Below, piece after piece: positions 37,831 to 49,899 of a stretch of DNA of 64,000 nt (its first letter is position 1; every line of letters starts with the position of its first letter). Under the pieces are notes generated by a model. The model saw only the letters and a list, made by a program, of their open reading frames with translations. It ran no database searches and was not told the DNA's origin. Source of the DNA: Coprinus comatus (taxonomy: Eukaryota > Basidiomycota > Agaricomycetes > Agaricales > Agaricaceae); assembly GCA_034638255.1 (NCBI GenBank), contig JAWPGT010000013.1:62001-126000 (forward strand), in the 5' to 3' direction. Both the position numbers and the translations under genes were made by a program.

Positions 37831-40800
37831 ATGGCTAGCGCATCCAACGCCAACGACGCTGAGAAGGGCATTCCAGAACAGGAACCATTCCAGGTTCCCG
37901 TTGTGCTGCCTGTATCGCAGTCACAGACAGAGTCTTCCCATTCCGAGACCTCGTCTGTAACGGATATCGACCCTTCCCCTCGTTTGGTCAATAGACCTGA
38001 AGAATCGAGTTCTGGTCGATTGGTAGGACAAAAGGAATCTGTGTTACCAGAAAAAGAGGTTATCCCTGCACCAATCCACGCCCCTACCTCGGCACCTGCA
38101 AAGAAACTTGTTAGGAAAGCCAGTAAATGGACTCGCTTCAATTTGTGGTTAAACACCTATCGGTTTGTCCACTCTTTCTATACGAAAGGAGTAACATATA
38201 CCGACAACTTTCTATCTTTCTGTCTCTTTCCTTTTTTACAGTAAATTCTTTACTATCGTGATATCGGCGAATCTCACAATGATCGCCCTTGCGGCCTTTA
38301 ACGTCTGGACATATCCTCGGGAATATACTAGCGCATTTGTGTTGGGGAACCTCTTTACAGCCATCCTTGTCCGCAACGAGCTTTTTGGCCGCGTGTTATA
38401 CCTCATCGTAAATGCTCTTTTTGCCAAGGTAACTTTTCAAATCTATAAAGTCTCTAAACAAATCTATTAACAATAGGGCTTCTTTACTACCAGTGGACAC
38501 CTTTATGGTTCCGTTTAGGCTGTACATCAGTTCTCCAACACCTTGGCGGTATTCATTCTGGATGTGCTACTTCCGGATTTTTATGGTTAATATTCAAAGT
38601 TGCATTGATTTTTCATCAACATCGGTCAAATCATGATGCGATATTGGTGTTTGGAGTTGTGACCAATCTTATTGTTGCCATTTCCATCGCGTCTGCCTTC
38701 CCTTGGGTTAGGAATACTCATCATAAGTATGTTTTTTTTTGGCTTATTCTCTTTATTAAAATGCGCTTAATCGTTTCTCCGATACAGCATCTTTGAGAGA
38801 CATCATCGTTTTGCTGGGTGGTATGTTTATTCCCACTTCCAAATCTCTTAACAGTTAATTGATCCGTTACAATTCATTATAGGATTGGCTTGATATCAAG
38901 TACGGAATCTATTGAATATTCAAAACTGATCAACAGTACTGATGACCCACTAATTTTCCTTGGATTCTTCCGAAAATAAAATAATCCACTACGATAACAG
39001 CTTGGGTTTTCGTTGTCCTCGGGGATAGTTATGATTTGGAAACACACCAATGGAATCCGGATGGAACTCATGTTATTAGACAACAAGATTTTTGGTTTGC
39101 GTTTGGAATGACGGTGTTGTGAGTACTTTTTTTTTTGCTAGTGTCGCGCGAACGTCGGGACATCGACTCACGGGTGTATTTTTGTTTGCTCCTTTTTCGC
39201 TTTTGGTTCCCGTTTTCCTGATTATGGGTCCCGTCTCCGTCTCTTCCCTGGTCCGGGTCTTAATCTGGATATATTGTGGTCTGATGTTCTGGTTTGCGGG
39301 TGGTAGTGTCATCATCCCGTGGTTAACCATACGGGAGGTTAAGGTTGACGTTGAAATTGTGCGTGATTTCTTTTCCTTTTTACTTGTTCTGTTTTTAAAT
39401 CCGATCTCTCCCTCGATCCTTCCGAAATTCCGTCGAAAACCCCGAATGCAAATCCCCAATGATTTGTGATTTCAAATACCAACAATACGATACCGACGTC
39501 GGCATTTGACACCAAAATTGCGTGTATTTTTGTTCCTTTCTTTCTTTCTTTTCGTTCTTTCTTTTCTAAATGCACATACGCGCGTACACATTTTTTTTTC
39601 TTTGATGATATATGTTTTAGCCGTCACCAAAAGTGGCAGTACTCCGGTTTGAACGTGGTATGCAACAGGGGCTTTTAGCGAGGATAAGCCGAAGTTCAGT
39701 TATGGAGTATCATGCGTTTGGGATTATTTCGTATGTTCTTTTTTATTATGATGTCATCAGGAGATAACGAAAACCTGAAACTCATTTAAATTATTATTAT
39801 TTAGGGAAGGAAAGAAGTCAGGAAAGCATTATTTGATATGTGGAGTCCAAGGAGATTTCACTAAGAGTTTGGTATTGGATCCACCAAAGTATATTTGGAC
39901 TAGACAATTGAAGGTACGTTCCACTTCATTTCCACACCCTTTCAATACAATACACACATATATAACTTCTACTTCTTTTCATTTTACCCTTTCCCCCTCG
40001 TCTTTCCTAAATTCCGATTTTAACACTAAAAAAAGTCAAATATGACGGTTAACTGATGTTCTTTTTTTTTTTTAAATTGACAGTTTGCCGGGGTTTCGAA
40101 TACTTCGACGTTATATAAACGTGGTATTCGGGTATGTACCGGTACCGGACTTGGAGCGGCTCTGTCAACTTGTCTTCAGGTGTGTGTGGGTTTTTTTTTT
40201 TGTTCCATTCGATTTTATGTCTGCCTTTCACCTCTTTTATCTCCTTTCTTAAATCAAAAATTCCTCGGGCTCGGGCTCAGGGAACAAGGACAAAGGGAAA
40301 AGTGTCCAACAGTCAACGGTGTCGAGCGGGCCTTCTTTTCCCTCACTTTTCTTACCCCGACCCCTGACCCTGATACTTTGTTTACCCCTTTACCGGTTTA
40401 CCCTTGGTCTTTACCCCACCTTTTGTTATTTTTACTTTTTTTTTTCTTCTCTTTTACTGTGGTTAAAAAAAAAATACGTTAGTCGGATTGCTGATATTGA
40501 TATTGATATTGGATATGAATATCAAAAAAGAGTCCAAATTGGTTTCTTATTTGGATAGGATCAGATCAAGAAAAAACATTCGGACCTACGATTGCGAATT
40601 TGATTTATAATAAATTGGGATCGGAGAGGTATATACTTTGGGATTCTAAAAAACGAGGTACGTCTAAATTTTATTTATTTAATTGTTAATTTTCTTTTTT
40701 ATTATTATACATAGGTGGTCGTCCGGATGTAATGAAATTGATTAAAGAAACGTATAAATCTTGGAATGCGGAGGTGGTGTTTATAACTTCGAATTGGCAA

Positions 40801-40974
40801 GGTAATAAAGAGATGATGGAAGGTTGTAAGGAAGCTGGTATACCTGCTTTTGTAAGTCTCTTTTTTCCTCCTTTCTATTCTTTTACTCTTCTCTATATTT
40901 TTTTTACGCTGAATCGTATGTGGATGAGTTAACGCTAACTTGGTTTTTTTTAGGGAACGCTTTGGGATTTTTAG
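37831..40974 (+). CDS. TmpA-like integral membrane protein
   Basis: Thirteen exons give 523 aa: 37831-38162, 38242-38428, 38494-38726, 38788-38820, 38883-38899, 39001-39118, 39307-39358, 39621-39730, 39805-39913, 40084-40179, 40531-40657, 40715-40851, 40954-40974. After about 95 disordered residues come five to six membrane helices with FRLGCTSVLQHLGG and IHSGCATSG. A soluble domain follows with SPKVAVLRFERGMQQGLLAR, YHAFGIIS, WTRQLKFAGVSNTST, RVCTGTGLGAALSTCLQSP, FLIWIGSDQEKTFG and SKKRGGRPD, ending EAGIPAFGTLWDF. This matches Aspergillus TmpA, a membrane protein tied to conidiation and redox, related to C-terminal domains of adenylate-forming reductases. Exon 5 is 17 nt. Introns of 188, 262 and 351 nt are T-rich. 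An in-frame ATG lies further upstream at 37666. Confidence 0.88.
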
Positions 40975-41553
40975 AAAAAATTGTACGTGTGTATGTCCGA
41001 CTTTTTTTTTTTTTCTTTAGTTCTTCGATGCGTGTGTGCAGGCGTAGATGGATTGGAGATATTAAAACATCAAAAAAATCAAAACATCAAAACTTCAAGC
41101 TTCAAGCTTTTAAAATTTGTGATTTAAAGGAACAGAAAGACGAAAGAAAAGAAGAAGTGATAAAGTAGGAAATAGGAAACAGGAAAAAAGAATCAAGAAA
41201 CATTATAACTAGCTGATACATTAAAAAAAAAAACTCTTTTCACAATTCTTAAAATGCCTTTTTCTTTTCTTCTTCACGTTGGATTTTTTGTTATACGCTT
41301 GATTTGAAATCGAATAGATAGGTAAATAGTTTAACGTTAAAGAACAAGAACAACAAGAACAAGAACTTATTTTTGTACCTATTACCTTTCTACCGACAGA
41401 CCCTGATTCACTTCAAAAAAAAAAAAAACAAAAAAAAAAGCTCAACCAACACTAACCAATCCCCCTCCTCCCCCTTCCCTCTCTTCTTTTCTTTTCCAGT
41501 GGTGTTATATATCATAAATTATTGAATATTGAATATTCAAGAGGATATATTTT
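40975..41553. other. convergent intergenic region
   Basis: About 580 bp between the tail-to-tail stops of the TmpA-like and REX2 genes. Purine-rich and T-rich runs alternate (A-rich near 41417-41440). No gene is seen. Confidence 0.5.
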
Positions 41554-43029
41554 TTATTGTTTATTGTTGAAGGGTGTAGTATTATATCGAGTTGGAGGAG
41601 CTATTCTTGCAGCTGCTTGTTCAGGTGATATAAACAAATTTTCACGATACCATTTAAGTTCTTTTTTTTTTTTATCGCGTTTTGTTAATAATAAAAATAA
41701 AATAAAAGTTCGGGAATATGAATGACAAAGAAAGAAAGAAAAAGAACGTTACCTTGGATTGAACCTCGAATATCATCTAATGCTCTATTTTTGAATTTAT
41801 ATTAGTGTTGGTATCTGGGAAACGATTGAAGGGTGACCGGTGAAGAGGTGAAATGTGATAAAAAAAAGGGTGGGAGTTTGAAGGTACGTGTCTTGTTGGG
41901 GAGGGGAAAGAGGGATAAAAAGAAGGAACTTTGAAAGAATAAGAAACGTAGATACAGAGAAGAGGAAGAGTTGGCGGAGAAAAGGTGAGGAAGGAGGAAG
42001 TTATAGACATAGAAGGTGGCTTAAGGGAATGGTTATCTCTTACCTGTGGGATGTTTCTTTGATTTTGGGCATTTGGTTTCTTGGGAACCAACGTCTTGTG
42101 ACTTCCTATAGGAAGGTTTAGTGTATGAGTGTGAAGTTGATGGATTTAAGGTGGATTTAGATGTAAGGAAGTACCTTGAATGATGATACATCTTTTTTCA
42201 AGAATAAAATATAATTGAGTATGAGGATTGCGTAAGAAAGAAGTTTTATTATTATTATTACGAACCGACAATACTAAAGAGTAAAACAGATCAATTGACA
42301 GGTATAAGGGTAGAAATGGAAATGATTTACATACCGATAATGTAACCAATCAACAACTTCAGGCATATGTTTGACTAGGAAAGCACGATCTGCATGTACA
42401 GTGTTACCTGCTAACACGCCAACTTGACGATCTGGAATCCATTTTTGAATGTATTCAAGAACGTTGGATGTGACTGTTGATAGGTCGTGTGGGGAATTGA
42501 GACATGCTCGAGTTAGTCCTGACTATGAAGCATGAGTTTGGGTTGTAGAAAATTTTTTTTATTGTCGTGCTGTATGCGTACTTGGCCATGTTGATTCGTA
42601 CACCATTCGTCCATGCTGTTTTTATGTATATGCATGATGAGTTGAGATAATAGAGATTGAATATGACTTACCCATCGAGACTCTCTTTGTCGGTTCGTAT
42701 GACATATTCAATACCATCGTCTACAAGGTCAAGGTTTCCATTTGTAATAAGAACCTGTGATTCCTTTGGAGATTATGTATTTGTGGAAAGTAGTAAAATG
42801 AACATACGGCTATTTCCATAATCTTGTCTGTCAGGGGATTAAGACCAGTCATTTCACAATCTATCCAAACCAAAGGTCCAGAGTAGTAGTCGAGTGTTTT
42901 CATCCCGAGTTTTTGTTGTCTGTGTGGTTTGAATTTTGAGAAGGAGAGGATTCGTGATTGAATGCGACAGTAAGGTGGTGATGGGTTGAGAGTTAGACTC
43001 GTTCTGAGTAAGGCAAAGGCAAGAGACAT
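41554..43029 (-). CDS. REX2: oligoribonuclease REX2 (REXO2 family)
   Basis: Nine exons (43029-42808, 42754-42672, 42615-42582, 42522-42335, 42273-42266, 42191-42175, 42105-42044, 41784-41753, 41660-41554) give 250 aa. It is a DEDDh 3'-5' exonuclease that degrades very short RNAs, typically mitochondrial. Exo I is VWIDCEMTGLNP, Exo II is NTVHADRAFLVKHMP, Exo III is HRALDDIRGSIQEL, and the family tail is ELKWYRENLFI. The first 45 residues are basic and free of acids, consistent with mitochondrial import. Exons 5 and 6 are 8 and 17 nt and rebuild IVDVSSFKEVTRRW. Two acceptors (GAAAAAAG and a long A run before AAAG) lack pyrimidines next to the AG. The start lies 125 bp from the divergent neighbour. 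Confidence 0.93.
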
Positions 43030-43154
43030 GTGGCTTTGCTTTATTTTGTCATGTCCCTTTTCCACTTTGCGCGTTTGTTGGCCGAGGAACAGCCTCTGTA
43101 CGTTATACGAATACATTCTTTCATTTATTGCTGGTTGATTCAAGCGTGTCAAGG
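43030..43154. promoter_or_regulatory. 125-bp divergent promoter, REX2 / prenyltransferase-repeat gene
   Basis: Only 125 bp separate the two start codons, so both 5' regions overlap here. No specific element is claimed. Confidence 0.5.
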
Positions 43155-43940
43155 ATGTCTGTGGAGATATTGCCTGGAGGAAGTGAGGATTGGTCTGGTA
43201 CAACCAAAGACGTTCCTTTCCTGTTTATCGATGGCAACCTTGGAATTCCACTCAAAGTGCTCTACAAATTCTATATGGCAGCAGTGGCTCTATACAATAA
43301 CAAAAATGATACTACTACACTACTGGCACTATCTTCCATCATCATCTTCGCCAATCCCGCACATCAAACTGCATTGAATACACGAAAGAAATTGATAACA
43401 CAGGGAGAATTAGATCCAAAGAAAGAGCTACGGCTTGTTCAACTTTTCATCCGGGGATCAAAAGACGTTGCAAAGCAGTCAATCATATGGGACCATCGAC
43501 GCTGGATATTCAGATATCAATATGAGCGGATAAGAGATAGAGTAAAAGTGGAGGAAGCTGAGAAACGTGGGTGGAGCAGTTCCGAAGAAGCGTCGAGCCT
43601 TCCGATGATACCCCTTGCCATGCTTGTTGCAGAGTGCGAGCTGATTAGACATGGATGTGAGATATACCCCAGGAATTATTACGCATGGACACATTGGCAT
43701 TGGGTTATGGATGTTGCCAGGGCATGTGGGTATCGAGAGTTTATTCTGGAGGAAGGACGAAGATTACGGGAGTGGATTGATGTGCATGTGTCAGACTACT
43801 CTGCGATGCACCATGTGTGTGTGCTGAGTGTAGTTGACGATGAGCTGAGGGGTGAGATGCAGAGACATGCTGAGGGACTTGTTGTTGAGTATGTTGGACG
43901 GGAGAGTGTGAGTCTGTATGATAGAATAGCACACACGTGA
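43155..43940 (+). CDS. protein prenyltransferase alpha-repeat protein (PTAR1-like)
   Basis: A single exon of 261 aa. The ATG at 43155 opens MSVEILPGGSEDW. Two prenyltransferase alpha-type repeats are visible (SIIWDHRRWIFRYQY and NYYAWTHWHWVMD), with a weaker region DYSAMHHVCVL. In FNTA and RABGGTA such repeats wrap the beta subunit. Stand-alone PTAR1 proteins are thought to partner prenyltransferase beta subunits. The protein is short for the family and may lack the last repeats. It is intronless, unlike nearly all neighbours. Confidence 0.72.
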   Translation: MSVEILPGGSEDWSGTTKDVPFLFIDGNLGIPLKVLYKFYMAAVALYNNKNDTTTLLALSSIIIFANPAHQTALNTRKKLITQGELDPKKELRLVQLFIRGSKDVAKQSIIWDHRRWIFRYQYERIRDRVKVEEAEKRGWSSSEEASSLPMIPLAMLVAECELIRHGCEIYPRNYYAWTHWHWVMDVARACGYREFILEEGRRLREWIDVHVSDYSAMHHVCVLSVVDDELRGEMQRHAEGLVVEYVGRESVSLYDRIAHT

Positions 43941-43988
43941 CGAGTGACGACGTGTAAGAAGTGGAATCCAATGTTCCTCTGAGCACAC

Positions 43989-46900
43989 ATGCCTCCTGAC
44001 AAGTCCTCTCAAAGAAAGGCTGCCTGGCTCGCTTTTGGTCTTGTAGCCCTCGGAATAGTTGCTGGAGCTGTAGAGGTACGACTTTCACTCTTTATACCAG
44101 CTTGTATTGACCCTTCTGTCAGTCTCCTGTCGCAAATGAGCCTCTGGTTTGTCATTTCCAGCCCCTGTATTGCCAATTCTGACAGAATATATCCAGGACA
44201 ACGATCCACAGGCAGGAATAGACCGTGCAGCAGAGGGTATGCTTCCAGACTATATACATCCTCATCACCACACTCATACCACACACACAGCTGCCCGTGC
44301 ATACAAACAAGCTGCCTCAACACTCGCATCCCTCACTGCACATCCTCCTTCATTCAGTTTCGACCCTTCGCTCGTAACAAACGCAAACTCCAAATCAATA
44401 TTCTCGTCTTTCCTCCCAAATCTCCAAGGGCAAGGTCCTTTTGGTAGTACTCTTCGCATTCTCCTCAAGCTCCATCATCAAACCACTCGCCGGTTAAGCG
44501 TAGGTCTCGGATTGGGACAGGAAGCCATCGGTATTGGCTCAAAGCGAAAGGATGAGGAACAACGCGTAAAAGCTATCAAGGTTCTCGACCTATTGCATCA
44601 TTCTGCGGATTTGGGTAATACGGATGCCTTGTACACCTTGGCAAAAGTATCCTTGGTGTGTATCTCTTTTCTACCCTCCTCGTTTTAAATTTTAACATGG
44701 TCATTTATACTAGTTCCCACCTACGCAACATTTCCCGGCAAATCCAAAATTAGCTTACGATTCATTCTCAACTATGGCTATTGAAACAGGAAATGCTACT
44801 GCTCAATCCTATCTCGCTTTCTTTTATGCTACAGGCTATCATGGAATTGTACCAGTCGATCAAGCAAAAGCTCAACTTTACACCACATTTGCCGCAAATG
44901 GGCGTGATAAAGGAGCACAAATGGCACTTGGCTATCGTTACTGGAGTGGTATTGGTACTTCGGATGATTGCGATCGCGCGAGTGTATGGTATGGTGGCGC
45001 CGCAGAACAAGGTAAAGTGCTACTGCAATACCCCTCGGGTCTCTCTCTGACAGGCAATTGTTCTGAAGCTATGGCCAAATTCCTGTCGGGCCCACCTGGA
45101 GGAAGGACATTACCTCAGACTTCAACGAGGCTTTCAGATTTATCGGGAGGTATCTACGGTCCTAGCGCTAGCGTCGCTTCGACTGGTTTGAGTTCACAAA
45201 AACCATCGATCAAAGCTGGTATTGCTCGTGCTGCAGGAGAAACTTGGGAGGACGTCATTGAATATTACCAAGTATGTTTCCCAAATACATACCATATCCC
45301 CTGTTATGTTAACTTTTCATCTAGTTCAATGCTGATCGTGGAGAGATCGAGTTTGCTTTTCGCCTAGGCAAAATCTTCTATCAAGGCAGTATATACGGAT
45401 CTCCTGGTGGTATAGCCTCCGGAAGTGAAGGCGTTGGTGCTGTTCCACGTAACTACATCAAGGCACGACACTATTTCCTACAAATCGCACGCAGGCATTG
45501 GCCTCAAGATCCTCCTTATGGAATGCAGTCCAGCAAAAATAAAGATGGCAAAGATGAAAAGAAATCTGTTGGGTTCTCAGCTCCTGCTGCTGGGCTTTTA
45601 GGAAGGATGTATTTGAGAGGAGAGGGCGTGAAACCCGACTTTAAGATTGCGAGAATGTGGTTTGAGAGAGGTGCTGAACACGGTGACAGGGAGTGTAATA
45701 ATGGCTTGGGCATTATTTATAGAGATGGGTTGGGAATTAAGGCTAATATGAAACTTGCCTTGCATTATTTCAGACTGGCTGCTGGTGATGATTTGGCGGA
45801 GGCTCAGGTTAATTTGGGGAAATATCACTATGGTGAGTTCATTTTATGTGTGTGTATTTTTTGTTTCCTTGTGGAACTAATTCTTGTATGTTTGTTTTTA
45901 GATCAGGGTGAAATAGCACTTGCCGCCGCATTCTTTGAAAGTGCAACACATAACGGATCACCGTTCGAAGCTTATTATTACCTTGCGGAGATTCAAGCTG
46001 ATCAAGCTGCAAACCCTGCCGTTCCTTCTGAAGTTAGATCGAGCTCTTGCTCTGTTGCTGTTTCATTTTATAAGATTGTGGCTGAGAGAGGAGTTTGGGG
46101 TGATGATTTGTTAATGGAAGCTGAGAGAGATTGGATGTCTGGTACGGAACAAGGAAAGGAAATTGCTTTGTTGAAATGGTGGATTGCTGCTGAGAGAGGG
46201 TTTGAGATTGCTCAAAATAATTTGGCGTTTATTCTAGATCAAGGTAAGTTCTATTTTTTTTTTTTTTTTTTTTTGAGATTCATGTTTTTTTCGTATATTC
46301 ATGATGCTGATGCTCATTTCCACAGACAAGAGCATGTTGCGATTGACGAGATTCGCACCTCATGTACCTTCCAATGATACAGCTCAACTTGCATTAACGC
46401 AATGGACACGTGCAGCTGGTCAACGTAACATTGACGCTCTAGTCAAAGTTGGAGATTATTATTATCATGGTTTAGGTATCCCTTCAAATTCTGGGAATGA
46501 TGATAAACAAACACGATTAGAAAAAGCAGCAAGTTATTATCAATCAGCAGCTGATACTCATTTAAGTGGATTAGCAATGTGGAATTTGGGTTGGATGTAT
46601 GAAAATGGAATTGGTGTTGCACAAGATTTTCATTTGGCTAAGAGACATTATGATTTGGCGTTGGAAATTAATCCGGAAGCTTATTTACCGATTATGTTGA
46701 GTTTGGGAAAGTTGTATGTTAGGAGTGTTTGGCATGTTATTAGAGGAGGGAAGGATGGATTGGATTTGTGGAATTCGGATGAGGAGGATAAAGGTATGTT
46801 TTTTACACTTACAGGATGCATCTCAAAATGACATTGATTGACTTTTTTTTTGTTTTCAACTTTTTAGACTTTATCTCGAATACGAAAGTTACTAGGGAAA

Positions 46901-47787
46901 TTGAGGATAATCAACATCATAATGCTCAGAGTATGGATGGTGAAAATGGTAATGAGAATTTCGGTTCTGATGATGATGACATCGCTTGGTATATGGGAAA
47001 AGCTAAAGAAGATTTTAATCGGCGGAGTTCGAGTAGGCCGGATGATGATGAAGATCCGGTTCAGGTTAGTGACTAGTTGTTGTTTTTTTTTTGGTGATTT
47101 TCACCCCCTCTTTTTTGGTTGTTCTTTTTTGTGGTGGTTGTTGATCTTCCTCCTCGGGTTCTGTTGTTAATGGTTAATCCTATTTTTTCATTAACAACTA
47201 ACCCTTTTTTGATGTTTGAGATTTTCTTACCCATCTTTCTGGTTCTCTCTCACCGCGCCCATATTACGTCACCAACTCCCTCGTTTTCTATCTTTGGAAT
47301 TGTTGTTATACTTTATTTTCGTTTTTTTTTTTTGGGTTTGGGGGTTGTTATGATTTACCATTGATGGAATTTGACTGAGATCATTGATTTACAGTGGGCG
47401 CGTGAACGAAGAAATGCGGAACAAGAGAGGGACAACTATTTTGGACCTGAAGATTATTTCGAAGGTGCTATGAGAAATGGTAGAGTTGAAAGAGGAAATG
47501 ATGATGATAGAGATAATTTTATGGAGACTATGTTATTGGTGTTGTTGTGTTTGTTGGTTTCCGTTTTGATTTGGGTTAGGACTAGGATTGTGGAAAGGAT
47601 GAGAAGGGATCAAGCTCAAGCTCAAGTTCAGGGACAGGAACAACCTCAACCTCAACCTCAACAACCTCAACCTCGACAACGACAACCTCAGCAACAACCT
47701 CAGCAACAACAACAAGTTCAGAGGGATAATGGTGTTTTCCCTTTACCTGGAGATCCGGCAAGAGATGAATGGGCTATTCTACGATAG
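43989..47787 (+). CDS. HRD3: HRD3/SEL1L, Sel1-repeat ERAD adaptor
   Basis: Nine exons (43989-44075, 44197-44655, 44714-45011, 45069-45271, 45325-45832, 45902-46243, 46326-46793, 46868-47064, 47395-47787) give 984 aa. Hrd3 receives misfolded luminal proteins and holds them at the Hrd1 ubiquitin ligase. An N-terminal hydrophobic segment (AAWLAFGLVALGIVAGAVE) fits a signal sequence. Sel1 repeats recur (YLAFFYATGYHG, LLGRMYLRGEGVKPD, NNGLGIIYRDGLGI, WNLGWMYENGIGV). A C-terminal membrane helix (METMLLVLLCLLVSVLIWV) precedes a Gln/Pro-rich cytosolic tail. The first intron (44076-44196) is the least certain; the phase-0 donor at 44076 needs the acceptor at 44196. The 45012-45068 intron is a stop-free multiple of three. 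The last intron is 330 nt and T-rich. Confidence 0.92.
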
Positions 47788-48459
47788 TATATGTCCTGCT
47801 GTATACTTGGGTTATCAGGTTGTGTTCTGTGATTTCCGAAAAAATCTATTTAACTTCTATAGAATAATCAAGTTGTGAGAAATTCGAAATATTCAAAGTG
47901 CCATCCATGCGTCTAATATAGCACCGCGTCAACCTCTTCACAAGTTCTTCACAACTAGTAAAGGTTGTACTTGTTTGTTTCAGAGGGTGTTTGAGCCTTC
48001 ACGTGGTTTGGCGTTTGAACCCGAGGCGCTCAGTGAAAATGGATTAAGCAACAAAGAGTAAACAGGTCCTAGTGTGTGCTGTGTGTTGTAAACTTCGTGG
48101 TCTAAAACTCATTGCTCTTTATAACTAATACCCCCCTCTCTCTCTCACACACACACACACCTCTTACACCATTCATCAATTTCTTTTGGCACCGCTTCCA
48201 CGTCCTTCTCTCTCACGAGGTCACAAATAAAGAAATCCTTTTGGAACCAATTTTAGGACTTTCTTTTTTTTGCTTTCTTTAGAAAGGGAAGACACCTACA
48301 CACACGTATACCTTACAACAAACAAGCCGACCAAAAACCGAGACACACGAACGAGGATAACTGAACCACACATATACAATACAAATACAATACAATACAC
48401 ACACACGTTCCACGCGCCCTTTAGCAAAAAAGAAAAAGGAAAAGAGAGGGAGCAAGACA
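47788..48459. other. intergenic region with CT/CA microsatellite, promoter side of the SWIB gene
   Basis: About 670 bp. It includes a (CT)n(CA)n tract at about 48131-48162 and pyrimidine- then AC-rich sequence running up to the SWIB-gene ATG, likely 5' leader. Confidence 0.55.
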
Positions 48460-49448
48460 ATGGGAAACTTTGATTTCGATTCATTAGCTCCTAAAATTCG
48501 GAACATTCTTACAGCCAAGGATGTTGATTTATCAACTATTAGTGCGAAACGGGTTAGGGAAATGTTGGTTGATGAAGATGATACGGATTTGTTGAATGTA
48601 AAGTTTGTTAGGGAACATAAGAAGGAAATTGGAATGGTTATTGCGAGAGTTTTTGAACAGGTTAATGGGGATAGGCAGGATAGTGGGGATGATGATGCGA
48701 ATGATGATGACGATGATGAAGAGGATGAGGAAGATGTGAAGGTGAAGGGAAGTAAGAGTAAAAGTAAGAAAAGTTCGAGTTCTAGTACGAATGGGAAAAG
48801 GAAGAAGAAGGAAGAGGATGGTGAGGAAGATGAAGATGAAGATACACCACCACCACAGAAGAAGAAGAAGAATGGTCAAGAGAAGAATGATGAAAAGTTG
48901 GCAAGGAAGTTGTCAAGTGAAATCAATGGAAGAGCTACGAGAGGTGCTGCATCCTCTTCTGGAAAAACGAAGAGTGGTGCGGCTAAAAGGTCTAGAAAAA
49001 AGAGCTCAACTACGGTTGATTCGGATGGTGAAGGCAATGAAGATGGTACGAAAAAGAAGAGACGTGGTGGTGGCTTTAAAAAGGAGTATATTCTGAGGTA
49101 TGATTGTGTACTCTTGATATATGTGATGATTTTTTGTTTACTAATCTTTTGAATTACTTTATCAAGTGAACCATTGTCGGGTGTACTTCAAGTAGACAAG
49201 CTTTCTCGTCCGCAAGTTGTGAAGCAACTTTGGGATTATATCAAAGGGAATGGTTTACAAAACCCCGAAGATAAACGTGAAATCGTTTGCGATCCAAGTT
49301 TGAAAGCAGTCTTTGGTGTTAACAAGATTGATATGTTCCAAATGAACAAAGTCCTTGGACAGTAAGTTTAGAACGCCTCCCCTTATGGAGTTATTTACTC
49401 ACCATTCGACATGATAGGCATTTGCATGAACCAGAGGCCGCGAGTTGA
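48460..49448 (+). CDS. DEK_C and SWIB/MDM2-domain protein (Uaf30/Tri1/Spp27-like)
   Basis: Three exons (48460-49097, 49167-49361, 49418-49448) give 287 aa. Residues 1-75 form a DEK_C-type helical domain (IRNILTAKDVDLSTISAKRV). A long Asp/Glu then Lys/Ser-rich linker follows. Residues of about 213-285 are a SWIB domain: SEPLSGVLQVDKLSRPQVVK, QLWDYIKGNGLQNPEDKREI and FGVNKIDMFQMNKVL. This is the architecture of yeast Uaf30 (part of the RNA polymerase I upstream activation factor) and Tri1, and fission yeast Spp27; which orthologue it is cannot be told. The intron positions inside SWIB are orthodox. A decayed copy of its 3' part follows at about 49900-50200. Confidence 0.88.
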
Positions 49449-49899
49449 TCAGATCAGTGGAGGTTGTATAATCGCCTGGTTGATTTATAAATGGGTGTAG
49501 ACGTCGATGCTCTTGTCCAGCATATACTATAGCCGACGATGTGTATATGTCAAAATGTATTTCAATATATCAAAGGATTCTACTTTGTTCTAAGTTGAGT
49601 TGATATTCTTACAACATTTAGCTAAAGTGGCTACTACCTCTCCCTATAACCACGACTTCCTCGTTTATGCCCGTGAGATGCCCAAAGTACAACTCGGCCT
49701 CGCGTCAGTCCCTTTCCAAGACATTCGAGCCCTAATCATCTCAGATTAAACTGTTCTGAACTCTTAACAGACAACTGAACAAGTGAAAACGACATGACAA
49801 TAATGACAAAATCAGTACTGTGCTCTGACAGATGTGTTTTTCAGTAGGACCCTGGACACATGGAACTAGGCTGTCCAACATCCGTTGTGGAGAAGCTTT

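Noticed and set aside
26450..40974. PAL, flavin oxidase and TmpA-like gene as a secondary-metabolite cluster
   Set aside because: A housekeeping CPA2 gene lies between them, and no synthase, transporter or regulator is present. Proximity alone is not evidence.
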